Source: Sphingobacteriaceae bacterium UBA6709
Lineage (GTDB): Bacteria > Bacteroidota > Bacteroidia > Sphingobacteriales > Sphingobacteriaceae
Length of the DNA stretch: 64,000 bases
Assembly (NCBI GenBank): GCA_002454425.1
Contig: DKIV01000043.1
Span: 64,323 to 128,322 of the forward strand
Reading direction: 5' to 3'
The translations under genes and the position numbers were made by a program. The notes under the pieces were generated by a model. It was not told the origin of the DNA, ran no database searches, and worked only from the letters and a program-made list of their open reading frames with translations. Below, piece by piece: positions 26,279 through 35,077 of this stretch (within the stretch, counting starts at the first letter, position 1; every line of letters begins with the position of its first letter).

Positions 26279-27307
26279 ATGAAGATTCTGTACGCTATTC
26301 AGGGAACGGGCAACGGGCACATATCGAGAGCTATGGATCTCGTTCCCCGCTTGAGACTGAAGGCCGATGTCGACGTTCTTTTAAGTGGAATACAGGCAGA
26401 TCTGCCGCTTCCCTTTGACGTAAAATTCAGGATGCATGGCTTGAGTTTTATTTTTGGTAAGCGGGGAGGTGTAGATTACTATAGTACTTTCATGCGTAAT
26501 ACGGTGAGGTCCATAGTGAGAGAAGTTCGTTCCTTGCCAGTTGAAGATTATGATCTGGTGATAAGTGATTTTGAACCTGTATCAGCCTGGGCATGTAAGC
26601 TACGCAAGCAGCGTATTATCGGATTAAGTCACCAGGCAGTAGTAATGTCGGAGAAGGCGCCTCAGCCCGAGCATCGAGATGCCATGGGCACATTCTTTCT
26701 AAGACATTACGCGCCGGCTGCAGATAGCTATGGTTTTCATTTTCAGTCGTACGATAAGGGTATTTTTACTCCGGTAATCAGACGCGAGGTTCGGGAGCAG
26801 GTGATTGAAAATAAAGGACATTTCACAGTCTATCTGCCGGCGTATGACGATGAACATCTTATAAGGCATTTAAGGTCTATTAAAGATGTGCAATGGCACG
26901 TGTTCTCCAAGCATTGTAAACAAGCTAAGTTTTTTGAAAATATATTCATTCAACCAATAAATAACGAAAGGTTCATAGAGAGCATGGCGTCGGCAGAAGG
27001 GGTTTTATGCGGCGCAGGGTTTGAAACACCCGCAGAATGTCTCTTTATGGGCAAAAAACTAATGGTAATACCTATGAAAAATCAGTACGAACAGCATTTT
27101 AACGCTGCCGCGCTCCGCACGATGGGGGTGCCTGTAATTAAAGAACTTACGGTTAACAGTCATTCAAGTATTCGCGAATGGACAAGGAACGGCCAGCGTA
27201 TTACGGTGAATTATCCCGAGATAAGCAATGAGGTGGTAGAACTAATCGTCAATCATCGCGAGTCTGCAAAGCAACCTTCTGCGGAACATCTTAACGTTTA
27301 CGGATGA
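26279..27307 (+). CDS. MJ1255/VC2487-like glycosyltransferase
   Basis: A 342-residue GT-B-type glycosyltransferase. The N-terminus KILYAIQGTGNGHISRAMDL is the nucleotide-sugar/acceptor loop typical of the MJ1255/VC2487 family (also MurG-like). The C-terminal half carries AEGVLCGAGFETPAECLFMGKKLMVIP (about 238-264), matching the sugar-nucleotide-binding segment. No transmembrane segment is seen, so it is probably cytoplasmic or membrane-associated. Donor and acceptor are unknown. It is a single-gene unit, with a terminator upstream and an untranslated region downstream. Confidence 0.85.
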   Translation: MKILYAIQGTGNGHISRAMDLVPRLRLKADVDVLLSGIQADLPLPFDVKFRMHGLSFIFGKRGGVDYYSTFMRNTVRSIVREVRSLPVEDYDLVISDFEPVSAWACKLRKQRIIGLSHQAVVMSEKAPQPEHRDAMGTFFLRHYAPAADSYGFHFQSYDKGIFTPVIRREVREQVIENKGHFTVYLPAYDDEHLIRHLRSIKDVQWHVFSKHCKQAKFFENIFIQPINNERFIESMASAEGVLCGAGFETPAECLFMGKKLMVIPMKNQYEQHFNAAALRTMGVPVIKELTVNSHSSIREWTRNGQRITVNYPEISNEVVELIVNHRESAKQPSAEHLNVYG

Positions 27308-27718
27308 TAGTATTCTGAGCATGGGAGAAGGATGTTTTTTATTAAGCCGCGGAAATAGCCCTTCTCCTTGTAGTTTGACCTTTTCAATAGCATATTAACC
27401 GTAAACAATTGTAAGAAATGTTTAATAGTACTAATTTATTTTGCATTTTTTGTTAAAAATGTTAACTTAGCCCCTGCTTAAACGTATGCAATGCCTTATT
27501 TCCTTGCATGCCTTTGGCTATTTAGTAATCATAATTACTTTTAGATAGAAAACCACATCTTATAGAGAAAGATTTACGCACATGAAAGATAATTATTCTT
27601 ATAAGTAAGGGGTTAATGTGTTGTTTCTCATTTATTTATAAGTAATCGATTATTAGCTTAAATGTATATTAAAGAAATTTTAAATAGATGGTCATTCCCA
27701 TCACTACTTTGAATTGTA
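27308..27718. other. Long AT-rich region upstream of the RRM gene
   Basis: 411 bases without a credible gene. Very AT-rich, with AAATGTTAACTTAG-type stretches and TTATAAGTAA occurring twice (near 27599 and 27637). It may contain a long 5-prime leader for the RNA-binding protein. No defined riboswitch was recognised. Confidence 0.35.
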
Positions 27719-28129
27719 ATGATTAAGTTATTTGCAGGCGGATTTCCGCGTGATCTTGAAGATCTTGAACTAAGGGAAATTTTTGAGCAATTTGGAACCG
27801 TTGAATCTGTAAACATTGTCAGAGATAAACATACTGGCATTAGTCGTCGTTTCGGATTTGTTGACATGTCCGACGAGCAGGGGGCAGCCAGTGCTATTGC
27901 CAATTTGCACGAAGCGAGCATTGATGATGAAACGATAAGTGTTATTCTAGCCGACGACAGACAAAAAGAAAAAGAAGAGGCTAAGAAGAGAGCGGCTCAG
28001 AAAGTGAACATCAAAACTATGAAACCAAGACCCAAATTTAAAGGCGGCCCACAGAAGGTAACCTATACAAAAGTGGCGCGTGCCGGTGACAGTCCAGCGC
28101 CAGGAAAGAGACCTCGTAAACGTATCTAA
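27719..28129 (+). CDS. RRM-domain RNA-binding protein
   Basis: A 136-residue protein with one RNA recognition motif (about 1-80). RNP2 is KLFAGGFP at the N-terminus, and RNP1 is RRFGFVDM near residue 41, with exposed aromatic Phe positions. The C-terminal tail (about 85-136) is basic and rich in Lys, Arg and Pro. Small RRM proteins of this type occur in Bacteroidota and cyanobacteria, where some are cold-responsive, but direct evidence for this one is lacking. The long AT-rich upstream region would fit post-transcriptional control. Confidence 0.93.
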   Translation: MIKLFAGGFPRDLEDLELREIFEQFGTVESVNIVRDKHTGISRRFGFVDMSDEQGAASAIANLHEASIDDETISVILADDRQKEKEEAKKRAAQKVNIKTMKPRPKFKGGPQKVTYTKVARAGDSPAPGKRPRKRI

Positions 28130-28167
28130 TTGGCCGCTGCCAATAGCATTAATACATATTTATTAAA

Positions 28168-28196
28168 CCATGCCTGAACCTCTAGGCTTGGCATGG
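28168..28196. terminator. Hairpin between the RRM gene and a convergent small gene
   Basis: CCATGCC/GGCATGG is a perfect 7-bp stem extended by AA/TT pairs. No long T run follows, so terminator function is tentative. Confidence 0.4.
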
Positions 28197-28239
28197 CTTA
28201 ATATTATGTGCCTTATGAGGAGGAATGTGGGCTTAAAGA

Positions 28240-28455
28240 TTATGCCGGGCGTCGTTTGCCGAGTAAGACGATGACAACACCACCAACCAATAAGATAGCG
28301 CCGGCATAAGGAGGCCATGTTACTCGTTCCTGTTTATCTGCCGATACTTCAAGCGGACCCGCGTCAATAATCTTTTCTTTTTTTGTAAAAGAGAAACCTG
28401 TCCAAATCAACATCGCAGCTCCAGCGATGATAAGAATGATGCCTAGCGTTTTCAT
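28240..28455 (-). CDS. Small two-helix membrane protein
   Basis: A 71-residue protein with two transmembrane helices (about 4-24, LGIILIIAGAAMLIWTGFSF, and 48-66, YAGAILLVGGVVIVLLG) joined by a charged loop. The short basic C-terminus KRRPA suggests both termini lie in the cytoplasm. No family name can be given with certainty. It lies between the RRM gene (convergent) and the CLC channel gene, with a 169-base gap to the latter. Confidence 0.72.
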   Translation of the reverse strand: MKTLGIILIIAGAAMLIWTGFSFTKKEKIIDAGPLEVSADKQERVTWPPYAGAILLVGGVVIVLLGKRRPA

Positions 28456-28624
28456 ATAAAGAAGTTTATAGTTTTATGGGCCTGAGCTCTATTTGTTCAG
28501 AAAATAAAGCTTCATGATCATACTTTTATAAGTACGTCTATATATGTTATTTGTTTGTGCTTATTGAGTTTTTAAGTGCTTGTTGGTTGCTAAGGTAATG
28601 AACGTCAGTCTGTTCTCGCGAGGC

Positions 28625-30475
28625 TTAACTGGAGTATTCCTTTAACAGCTGCCTGTATTTGTTGAGTATTTGCGACTTGGATATGAAGCCGAGAAATCGC
28701 CCTTCGTCGGTCGTTACCGGAAGTACCCAGATGCCGCTTTCGTCAAATATACGCGTGATGGCAGCTACATTTTGCGTCGGATGAGCTACTGCCAGGGGAA
28801 CTTTCTTTAGATCATTTAAGCTCACCTGCCCGCTATCGTGGTTGTCGAACATATATGGGCGCAGGTCATCAATATTTATGGTTCCTTCAAGCATTCCCTG
28901 ATCATCTACTACCGCGACAACATTGCGTTGTTGCGTCTTAAAAATATTCATTAAATCTTCAAAGCTGGCTTTGCTATTTATCGTCGGGGCATTTTGTTCA
29001 ATAAGCGAAGAAGTGCTTAATAAGGATAGTAGATTTCTATCGTGTTCCCTTGTAAATATCTTGCCTTTGTTTGCCATTTCCTTTAAGTCGGGTGATATTG
29101 GTGAAAACCACCGCGCAACCAGGTAGGAGATAACAGTAACGATCATCAAGGGAATGAAGAGGTCGTAACCTTCACTGGACTCCGCTATAAGGAAGACAGC
29201 CGTAAGGGGAGCATACATTACGCCGCTCATGACGCCGGCCATGCCCGCGAGTACAAGATTTGTTTCCGGTACATTGGGAATGCCTAAGGCGTGAAATATA
29301 TTGGCAAAGAAAAAGCCTAAGATACCTCCTGAGAAAAGTGAAGGGGCGAAGTTTCCACCATTACCTCCGGCATAGATGGTAAAGCCTGTGGCAAACACTT
29401 TCAGCAGACATATAAGGCCCAGGAATACAATCACAAGCAATTTGGAGCTCTCGAGATATCCGAAAAAGCTATTACCGAAGATACCGTCAATGCCGTGAGC
29501 CGTAATTTCCTTAATCGTTTGATAGCCTTCTCCGAAAAGTGGGGGAAAGAGAACGCATAATACCGATAGCAAAGCGCCTCCCAGCATTGCCTTCTGTAGT
29601 TTAGAAAATCGGAGATGCTTAAAGAAATGTTCAATTTTTGAGGAAATAATAACGAAATAACGAGCGTAAAAGCCACATCCTAATCCCAATACTATGTAAA
29701 AGGGAATGTTAGGATAAGCGAATTCATTGCGTGCGGTAAAGTGGAAGAGCACATCTTCGTTAAGGATCATCTTGGATATCAGTGATCCACAAACGGCAGC
29801 TACAACCAATGGAATGAAATCGCTAAATACCACACCGGTAAGTAAGATCTCGAACGCGAACATGACCCCCGCGATTGGAGCATTAAAAGCGGAGGCAATA
29901 CCCGCTGTGGCACCCGCGGCTAATAACAGCGTGCGATACCGGTAGTCAAGTCCGTATGTTTTTGCAAAATTAGATCCAATAGCCGACCCTGTTACTGCGA
30001 TAGGGCTTTCAAGTCCTGCCGATCCACCAAGGCCAACGGTAATGGCACTCTGGATTATTTGGGAGTACATCTTTACCGAGGATACCAGGGAGGAGTTTTG
30101 AGCGATTTCGTGAAGTATCGCCGGAATACCTTTACGATCTTGCCCCCTAAAGAAAAGTATTACGGTGAGCACGGTAAGCACAATTCCAAGGAAAGGGAAG
30201 ATGGCATAAAATAAAATGGATTCCGAGAAATGAACTTTCCCGGTGATGATAAAGTGGATATATCCGACTAAAGCTTTGAGTGTTACACCCGCTAAACCCG
30301 CGGTGATGCCGACCAATATTCCCGATAACATAAGGAATTGGTTTCTACTCATTTTACTCTTCAGCCAGTGAATAAATATTTCAAAGCCTCGCGCTTTTCC
30401 TATACTATATTTCGTAAAATCTCTTTTAAACTTTAAAAAACTGTGGTATTTCTTAATGGTATTAAAGCTTTTCAA
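28625..30475 (-). CDS. CLC-type chloride channel/antiporter with C-terminal CBS pair
   Basis: A membrane protein of about 616 residues. The CLC core (about 40-450) has many hydrophobic helices. CLC motifs include GSAGLESPIAVTG, with the gating Glu, and GGNGGNFAPSLFSGG, a selectivity segment. Two CBS domains follow (about 470-610; NVVAVVDDQGMLEGTINIDDL and IWVLPVTTDEGRFLGFIS), probably binding adenine nucleotides to control gating. The start is uncertain: no ATG precedes the first helix, and TTG at 30475 gives a short basic N-terminus typical of these channels. TTG at 30529 or ATG at 30352 are the alternatives. Confidence 0.9.
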   Translation of the reverse strand: MKSFNTIKKYHSFLKFKRDFTKYSIGKARGFEIFIHWLKSKMSRNQFLMLSGILVGITAGLAGVTLKALVGYIHFIITGKVHFSESILFYAIFPFLGIVLTVLTVILFFRGQDRKGIPAILHEIAQNSSLVSSVKMYSQIIQSAITVGLGGSAGLESPIAVTGSAIGSNFAKTYGLDYRYRTLLLAAGATAGIASAFNAPIAGVMFAFEILLTGVVFSDFIPLVVAAVCGSLISKMILNEDVLFHFTARNEFAYPNIPFYIVLGLGCGFYARYFVIISSKIEHFFKHLRFSKLQKAMLGGALLSVLCVLFPPLFGEGYQTIKEITAHGIDGIFGNSFFGYLESSKLLVIVFLGLICLLKVFATGFTIYAGGNGGNFAPSLFSGGILGFFFANIFHALGIPNVPETNLVLAGMAGVMSGVMYAPLTAVFLIAESSEGYDLFIPLMIVTVISYLVARWFSPISPDLKEMANKGKIFTREHDRNLLSLLSTSSLIEQNAPTINSKASFEDLMNIFKTQQRNVVAVVDDQGMLEGTINIDDLRPYMFDNHDSGQVSLNDLKKVPLAVAHPTQNVAAITRIFDESGIWVLPVTTDEGRFLGFISKSQILNKYRQLLKEYSS

Positions 30476-30657
30476 ACCGGGGGTGTTTGTATATGGTGAT
30501 AAATTCGCCGCAAAATCGCCGCCTGACAAGTGCCAAACAGATACAGGAGCGTATTTTAATACTTGCTATGTCGCAAATTTAAGCTTATAGAGACAGAATA
30601 GAATAATTATTGTGAAATTTCTTTTTCTGTCTCTAGAAATTGATGCAGCGTTGGCGT

Positions 30658-30819
30658 TTAGAATATCTTGCTTACCAGCCAAATTACTAAGGCAATAATT
30701 ACAACTACAAAGATAATCCCCGTCCAGACACCCGCCTTGAAGATGTCTCCGATCAATTCACAACTCTGCAAATTCAGAGCCAGTGTCACTAACAATAGAT
30801 AGATGCTATACTTTTTCAT
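30658..30819 (-). CDS. 53-residue lipoprotein with a C-terminal membrane helix
   Basis: Short gene that length cut-offs easily miss. It reads MKKYSIYLLLVTLALNLQSC with a lipobox-like Cys at residue 20, then ELIGDIFKAGVWTGI and a hydrophobic helix (FVVVIIALVIWLVSKIF). ATG and TAA stop are in frame over 162 bases. Similar tiny proteins with the pattern SCE-(I/V)-GxIFKAGxWxGI recur in Bacteroidota, and some are database-labelled phosphatidate cytidylyltransferase, which the sequence does not support. Function is unknown. Confidence 0.8.
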   Translation of the reverse strand: MKKYSIYLLLVTLALNLQSCELIGDIFKAGVWTGIIFVVVIIALVIWLVSKIF

Positions 30820-30961
30820 ACTCGCTAAAATTTAAGGGTGCCGTCAGTATTTCATTTACAGAACTGGCGACGTATATGTATAGAATACAAGTATCGGTCG
30901 TCGAAAGTTTTTGGTTACTATGTAAGAGTTGCAATTACGCATGGGGGAGCTATCCGAGCGG

Positions 30962-31228
30962 TTACATCATGTCGAAGCTTTGTATACTTAATTTTTCCAT
31001 CCACTTACGCCCATTCCATTTAACCCAACTATTGTCCTGCTCATCGTAAACATAAAAGCGGGTAACGCGGGCATCGCGATGGTGTGCCAATTCAAGGATC
31101 TTATGATTCTCGCTGGCCGCCATATTGTTCATGCGTTCAATAAGGTTTTCACGGAATAGGGAACAGGCAATAATTTGTCCGTCAGAGCTTTCATATGCAT
31201 CAGAATGTAACAAGATGAATACTTCCAT
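30962..31228 (-). CDS. Hypothetical protein, about 88 residues
   Basis: Begins MEVFILLHSDAYESSDGQI at the likely start, 15 codons inside the longest open frame. It contains HKILELAHHRDARVTRFYVYD and a C-terminal NSWVKWNGRKWMEKLSIQSFD. The mix of beta-strand-like and charged segments looks like a real small cytoplasmic protein, but I do not recognise a family. It stands alone, divergent from the ABC protein gene. Confidence 0.55.
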   Translation of the reverse strand: MEVFILLHSDAYESSDGQIIACSLFRENLIERMNNMAASENHKILELAHHRDARVTRFYVYDEQDNSWVKWNGRKWMEKLSIQSFDMM

Positions 31229-31428
31229 ATCGTATTGGTGTTTAATTGTTGGAGATATATCAGACTGTGTCAAAGTCAGAGAACCTCACATCATAGTTAG
31301 TTTTCAATAAATTTATGCAGTTAGCATAAATTTTGCAAATTTAATCCTGTTCAATAATTTCTCATTACCCATTGTTTCTAAATAAGCAAGTATGCGAACA
31401 TTTTAGAAAAACTATACTTTATATTTTT

Positions 31429-32916
31429 ATGTACGGAACTATTCTCAGTATAGAAAATATTCGTTTTTTCTCAGAGGGAAGGACAATTTTTCAGGATGCA
31501 CAATTTAAGATAGAAAGAGGGCAGCATATGCTCATTGAAGGGCCAAGCGGAAGTGGCAAGACGGCGCTGTTAAAGATCATTGCTGGTCTGCTTAATACCC
31601 CGGCAATTTTTAACTTTCCGGGATTTACGCGCGAGGTAGAGAAAGCAAGACACGTCGACCCTCTTTATACTCCGTTTCGCTTAATTGCTTTTGTACCTAT
31701 GAAGCATCATTTTCGAGATAAGTCGAACAGCAGAAATTTTTATTATCAACAACGCTTCAACGCTTCAGACTCGGAAAGTACTCAAACGGTTGGTCAATAT
31801 CTGAAAGGGATAAGCGTTGATATCGGAGTAAATCTCGAAGAGCGATACTATGAGAGTCTTAAAATTGGGAATTTAGCCGATCGATCCCTTATTCAGCTGT
31901 CCAATGGAGAAACCCGTCGGGTATTGATCGCTGCCGCACTTATGCGCAAGCCTCAGGTATTGGTGTTAGACAACCCCTTTGCGGGGCTCGATGTTAGTAT
32001 GCGGGCTGTACTTGATAAGGTGCTTCAGGAATTGGCTGCTGAAGGTACACATATCGTGTTAAGCAGTCATGCGAGTGAATTTCCCTCGGTGATCACACAT
32101 ATTGGCGCTATCAAAGACGGAGGTGTACATATCGTAAGGCGCGATAAATATGTGCCACCGGTCAAAAGCAATGGAATTAAGTTTAATCGCCAGGCGCTTA
32201 ACGACTTATTGTCGAAAGAGTATAATCATGGTTTTCGGGAATTGATAAGCATGAAGCACGTGAATATTAGCTACGGTGACAAGCAGGTCCTTCACGATGT
32301 TAACTGGAGGGTGCTGCCGGGCGAACGGTGGGTGCTTTCTGGAGAGAACGGTGCAGGAAAGTCGACGTTGCTAAGCTTGGTAAATGGCGATAATCCGCAG
32401 GCTTACGCCAATGACATTATCCTTTTTGACAGGAAGCGGGGTAGTGGCGAGACTATCTGGGATATCAAGAAGAATATTGGATTTCTCTCTCCTGAACTTT
32501 TTCAGTATTTCCCCTCAGGGTCCAGCTGTGCAAAGGTTATAGAGTCAGGATTTTACGATACACTGGGATTATTCAGACCTTCAAGTCCGCGTTTACAAAG
32601 CAAGGTAAAGGCGTGGCTAGCACTGATGGGATTGGAAAAATATGAAAATACATTATTCAGTAAGCTGTCGGCGGGCAGTCAACGTCTCTGTCTGGTAGCC
32701 CGTGCCATGGTCAAGAACCCCGCGTTGCTCATTCTTGATGAACCTTGTCAGGGACTGGATGAGACGCAGCGTGAGAGTTTTCTTAATATGCTTGATCTTC
32801 TTTGTGACTTGAGTACAGTGGCTATTGTTTATGTAAGTCACTATCAGGAGGAAGTTCCGCAATGTATAAAGCATCGTCTTAAGCTTAACGAAGGCCGGGT
32901 TGTGGAGAATTACTAA
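31429..32916 (+). CDS. Soluble ABC protein with two ATPase domains (ModF/PhrA-like)
   Basis: A protein of about 495 residues with two fused nucleotide-binding domains and no membrane segment. Domain 1 (about 1-230) has Walker A GPSGSGKTALL, signature LSNGETRR and Walker B VLVLDNPFAGLD. Domain 2 (about 255-495) has Walker A GENGAGKSTLL, signature LSAGSQR and Walker B LLILDEPCQGLDE. The layout resembles ModF (formerly PhrA), a protein of unclear role related to molybdate transport genes. No transporter subunit is nearby. The ATG at 31429 begins at the first ATPase strand; an upstream start adds 19 non-conserved residues. Confidence 0.88.
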   Translation: MYGTILSIENIRFFSEGRTIFQDAQFKIERGQHMLIEGPSGSGKTALLKIIAGLLNTPAIFNFPGFTREVEKARHVDPLYTPFRLIAFVPMKHHFRDKSNSRNFYYQQRFNASDSESTQTVGQYLKGISVDIGVNLEERYYESLKIGNLADRSLIQLSNGETRRVLIAAALMRKPQVLVLDNPFAGLDVSMRAVLDKVLQELAAEGTHIVLSSHASEFPSVITHIGAIKDGGVHIVRRDKYVPPVKSNGIKFNRQALNDLLSKEYNHGFRELISMKHVNISYGDKQVLHDVNWRVLPGERWVLSGENGAGKSTLLSLVNGDNPQAYANDIILFDRKRGSGETIWDIKKNIGFLSPELFQYFPSGSSCAKVIESGFYDTLGLFRPSSPRLQSKVKAWLALMGLEKYENTLFSKLSAGSQRLCLVARAMVKNPALLILDEPCQGLDETQRESFLNMLDLLCDLSTVAIVYVSHYQEEVPQCIKHRLKLNEGRVVENY

Positions 32917-32930
32917 AAAAACTTCATCGT

Positions 32931-34004
32931 ATGGAAATAAACCAACACACATATGATATCTTTCTTATTGGTGATACCGGCGACATTTCTACCGGCAGGA
33001 GCGATCCTGTTTTGCGTTGCCTCTGTGCGCATCTCGACAACGCGCAGCCTTCAGCAGTGATCTTTTTAGGTGACAATGTTTATCCTCGCGGTCTGCCTGC
33101 CCAGGGACATCTCCTGCGTAGCAATGCCGAGCTTATCCTGCAAAAGCATTATGACGCATTGAAAGATTACAAGGGGCGTGTATTTTTTATCGCCGGGAAT
33201 CATGACTGGAATAAAGGTCGAGATGATGGGTATGAGTATGTGAGGCGGCAGGGGCAATATCTGGACAAGCTGTTCGGAGGTCAGAATGTGTTCCTCCCCT
33301 CAAATGGCTGCCCTGGCCCCTCCGAAGTTTCCCTTGATGAGCATATTACCATAATTGCCATTGACACGCAGTGGTGGATGCAGAAGGGATATCGTCCGGC
33401 GGGAGCACATGACGGCTGTTGTGCCTCTGGTGAGGATGACTTTTTCGAGCAGATGGAGCGCTTGCTCGAGAAAAACAGAAACAAGCTGGTGCTTATCGCG
33501 GGGCATCATCCGGTATATAGCTATGCTATCCATGGTGGTCGTTTTAAGCTGAAACACCATCTTTTTCCCCTGACGATATACGATAAGAACGCGTGGCTGC
33601 CTTTGCCAGGAATCGGCTCCTTGTTGCCTTTGTATAGAAAACTTCTAGGTGCGCGCGAGGATATGGCGCATCCGCGCTACCGGCGGTTCAGAGCGCGAAT
33701 GAAAGAGCTGCTTCGGAGATACCCCGGCGTAATATATGCCGCCGGACATGAGCACAACCTTCAATATATAGAGAAATACGGCACGCACTTCATTGTGAGT
33801 GGCTCAGGATCTAAGGTGAAATATGTTGTGCAGTCAGGGAAGCATCTACGCTACGGACATAAGCATAAAGGATTCTTCAAGCTTCGCGTAGGATCTGACG
33901 GCAGCGCGGAGTTATCGGCATGGTGTATCGATACTTCCGGGAAGAAGCCTCTGGGGGATATGGAATACTGTCAGCAGATCATTCCACCGATGTCGCCGCT
34001 CTAG
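32931..34004 (+). CDS. Calcineurin-like metallophosphoesterase
   Basis: A 357-residue protein of the metallophosphoesterase superfamily. Ordered motifs are LIGDTGD (near 12), FLGDNVYPRG (near 45), FIAGNHDWNKG (near 86), the metal-binding His in LIAGHHPVYS (near 187) and AAGHEHNLQY (near 268). All metal ligands of the family appear present. No signal peptide is seen at the N-terminus, so it may be cytoplasmic, although related proteins in this phylum are often exported. The substrate is unknown. It starts 14 bases after the ABC protein gene and may be cotranscribed. Confidence 0.9.
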   Translation: MEINQHTYDIFLIGDTGDISTGRSDPVLRCLCAHLDNAQPSAVIFLGDNVYPRGLPAQGHLLRSNAELILQKHYDALKDYKGRVFFIAGNHDWNKGRDDGYEYVRRQGQYLDKLFGGQNVFLPSNGCPGPSEVSLDEHITIIAIDTQWWMQKGYRPAGAHDGCCASGEDDFFEQMERLLEKNRNKLVLIAGHHPVYSYAIHGGRFKLKHHLFPLTIYDKNAWLPLPGIGSLLPLYRKLLGAREDMAHPRYRRFRARMKELLRRYPGVIYAAGHEHNLQYIEKYGTHFIVSGSGSKVKYVVQSGKHLRYGHKHKGFFKLRVGSDGSAELSAWCIDTSGKKPLGDMEYCQQIIPPMSPL

Positions 34005-34111
34005 CGTTTTAATAACAGGTGCTGCTGTTCGTTTCGATAGTTTTTATTGACGGAAAAGTAGTAGATTTAGTTTCGCGTGACACGCGACAAATTATTTATC
34101 ACTATTAGAAG

Positions 34112-34396
34112 ATGACACAATACATTATCACCGGAACTGATTTTTCGGATGCATTCGACCGTCGCATGGAGGCACGGGAGCAACACCTGGAGGGGGCACG
34201 TAAATTTAAAGCTGAAGGGAAGCTGCTTTTCGCGGGAGCCTTTTTAAACGATGCAGGCAAGATGGCCGGCTCAACAATGGTGTTGCAATTTGAACAAGAG
34301 GCGGAATTGCACGCCTGGCTGGAAAGTGAACCATACATCCTTCATAAGGTATGGGAAACAATAGACGTTAAGGAAATTAAAATTCCGACATTATAG
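34112..34396 (+). CDS. YciI-family protein
   Basis: A 94-residue dimeric ferredoxin-fold protein. It begins MTQYIITGTDFSDAFDRRM and has the RREQHLEGARKF-like helix carrying the conserved His of YciI proteins near residue 29, followed by GKLLFAGAFLNDAGKMAGSTMVLQF and WLESEPYILHKVWETI. YciI proteins are small enzymes or accessory proteins; one homologue dechlorinates a hydroquinone, but the general role is unknown. A bidirectional terminator follows. Confidence 0.88.
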   Translation: MTQYIITGTDFSDAFDRRMEAREQHLEGARKFKAEGKLLFAGAFLNDAGKMAGSTMVLQFEQEAELHAWLESEPYILHKVWETIDVKEIKIPTL

Positions 34397-34400
34397 AATC

Positions 34401-34435
34401 AAAAGCTCGCAGATAGAACCGGTCTGCGAGCTTTT
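34401..34435. terminator. Bidirectional terminator between yciI and the ydeI-like gene
   Basis: AAAAGCTCGCAGA/TCTGCGAGCTTTT is a perfect 13-bp inverted repeat. Its A/T ends make it usable on both strands for the convergent genes. Confidence 0.85.
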
Positions 34436-34440
34436 GAGTA

Positions 34441-35076
34441 TTAGTCACGACAAGCATCCAGAAGCTTAAGCAATCTTTTCTGTCTGGTACCTTCCTGCTT
34501 TGCCGTCAATACAGATAGGAGCAGTTCTTTACGTCGCGTATAAGAAAAGCTGTTAAACCGCTGTAGGGCGCCATCCTGACAACTCAGTAATTCTGAGATG
34601 TCATCCGGTAAAGTGATCTTCTTATTTACCATATCTATATGGGCGCTGTATTGCTGGGCGATATTATCATTGCATAGCTCGGATTTTTTCACCTGATCAT
34701 TAAATTTATAACGTATCGACGACCACACATCATCAATAGCAACCGAACTTACAGGTCTCATGCCGGCCGCACTTAAGGCATCCCAGGAACTCATGAGGTT
34801 CAGATCGGCACCCAATCCCGAGCTTTTTTTGGGATAAGCAATCCACACAAGAGTGTCAGCCTTGAATAAATGCATATACTTCTCCAACGCCAGATCGAGA
34901 TCTTGCTTGTTATTTACGAACAGCTGTATAAAACTGTATGGCGCTTCGCTATCCTCAATACATATGCTTAGCTGCTCTGGTAGAGGCTGTAAAAGCTGTT
35001 CATAATAATCCGGGGCGCCAACAATAAGTGCCCTTCCTGATTTCAGTTGTAATCGTGACGAAAGATCCCTTGGCAT
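34441..35076 (-). CDS. YdeI/OmpD-associated (bacteriocin-protection-like) protein
   Basis: A 211-residue protein in two parts. The N-terminal part (about 1-125) resembles DUF3052-type domains (RALIVGAPDYYEQLLQPLP and TLVWIAYPKKSSGLGADL). The C-terminal YdeI-like tail (about 150-211) has ITLPDDISELLSCQDGALQR, FSYTRRKELLLSVLTAKQEG and TRQKRLLKLL. Biochemical role is unknown. It follows the TrmH-type gene with a single intervening base, so cotranscription is likely. The family call rests mainly on the C-terminal pattern. Confidence 0.75.
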   Translation of the reverse strand: MPRDLSSRLQLKSGRALIVGAPDYYEQLLQPLPEQLSICIEDSEAPYSFIQLFVNNKQDLDLALEKYMHLFKADTLVWIAYPKKSSGLGADLNLMSSWDALSAAGMRPVSSVAIDDVWSSIRYKFNDQVKKSELCNDNIAQQYSAHIDMVNKKITLPDDISELLSCQDGALQRFNSFSYTRRKELLLSVLTAKQEGTRQKRLLKLLDACRD

Positions 35077-35077
35077 A

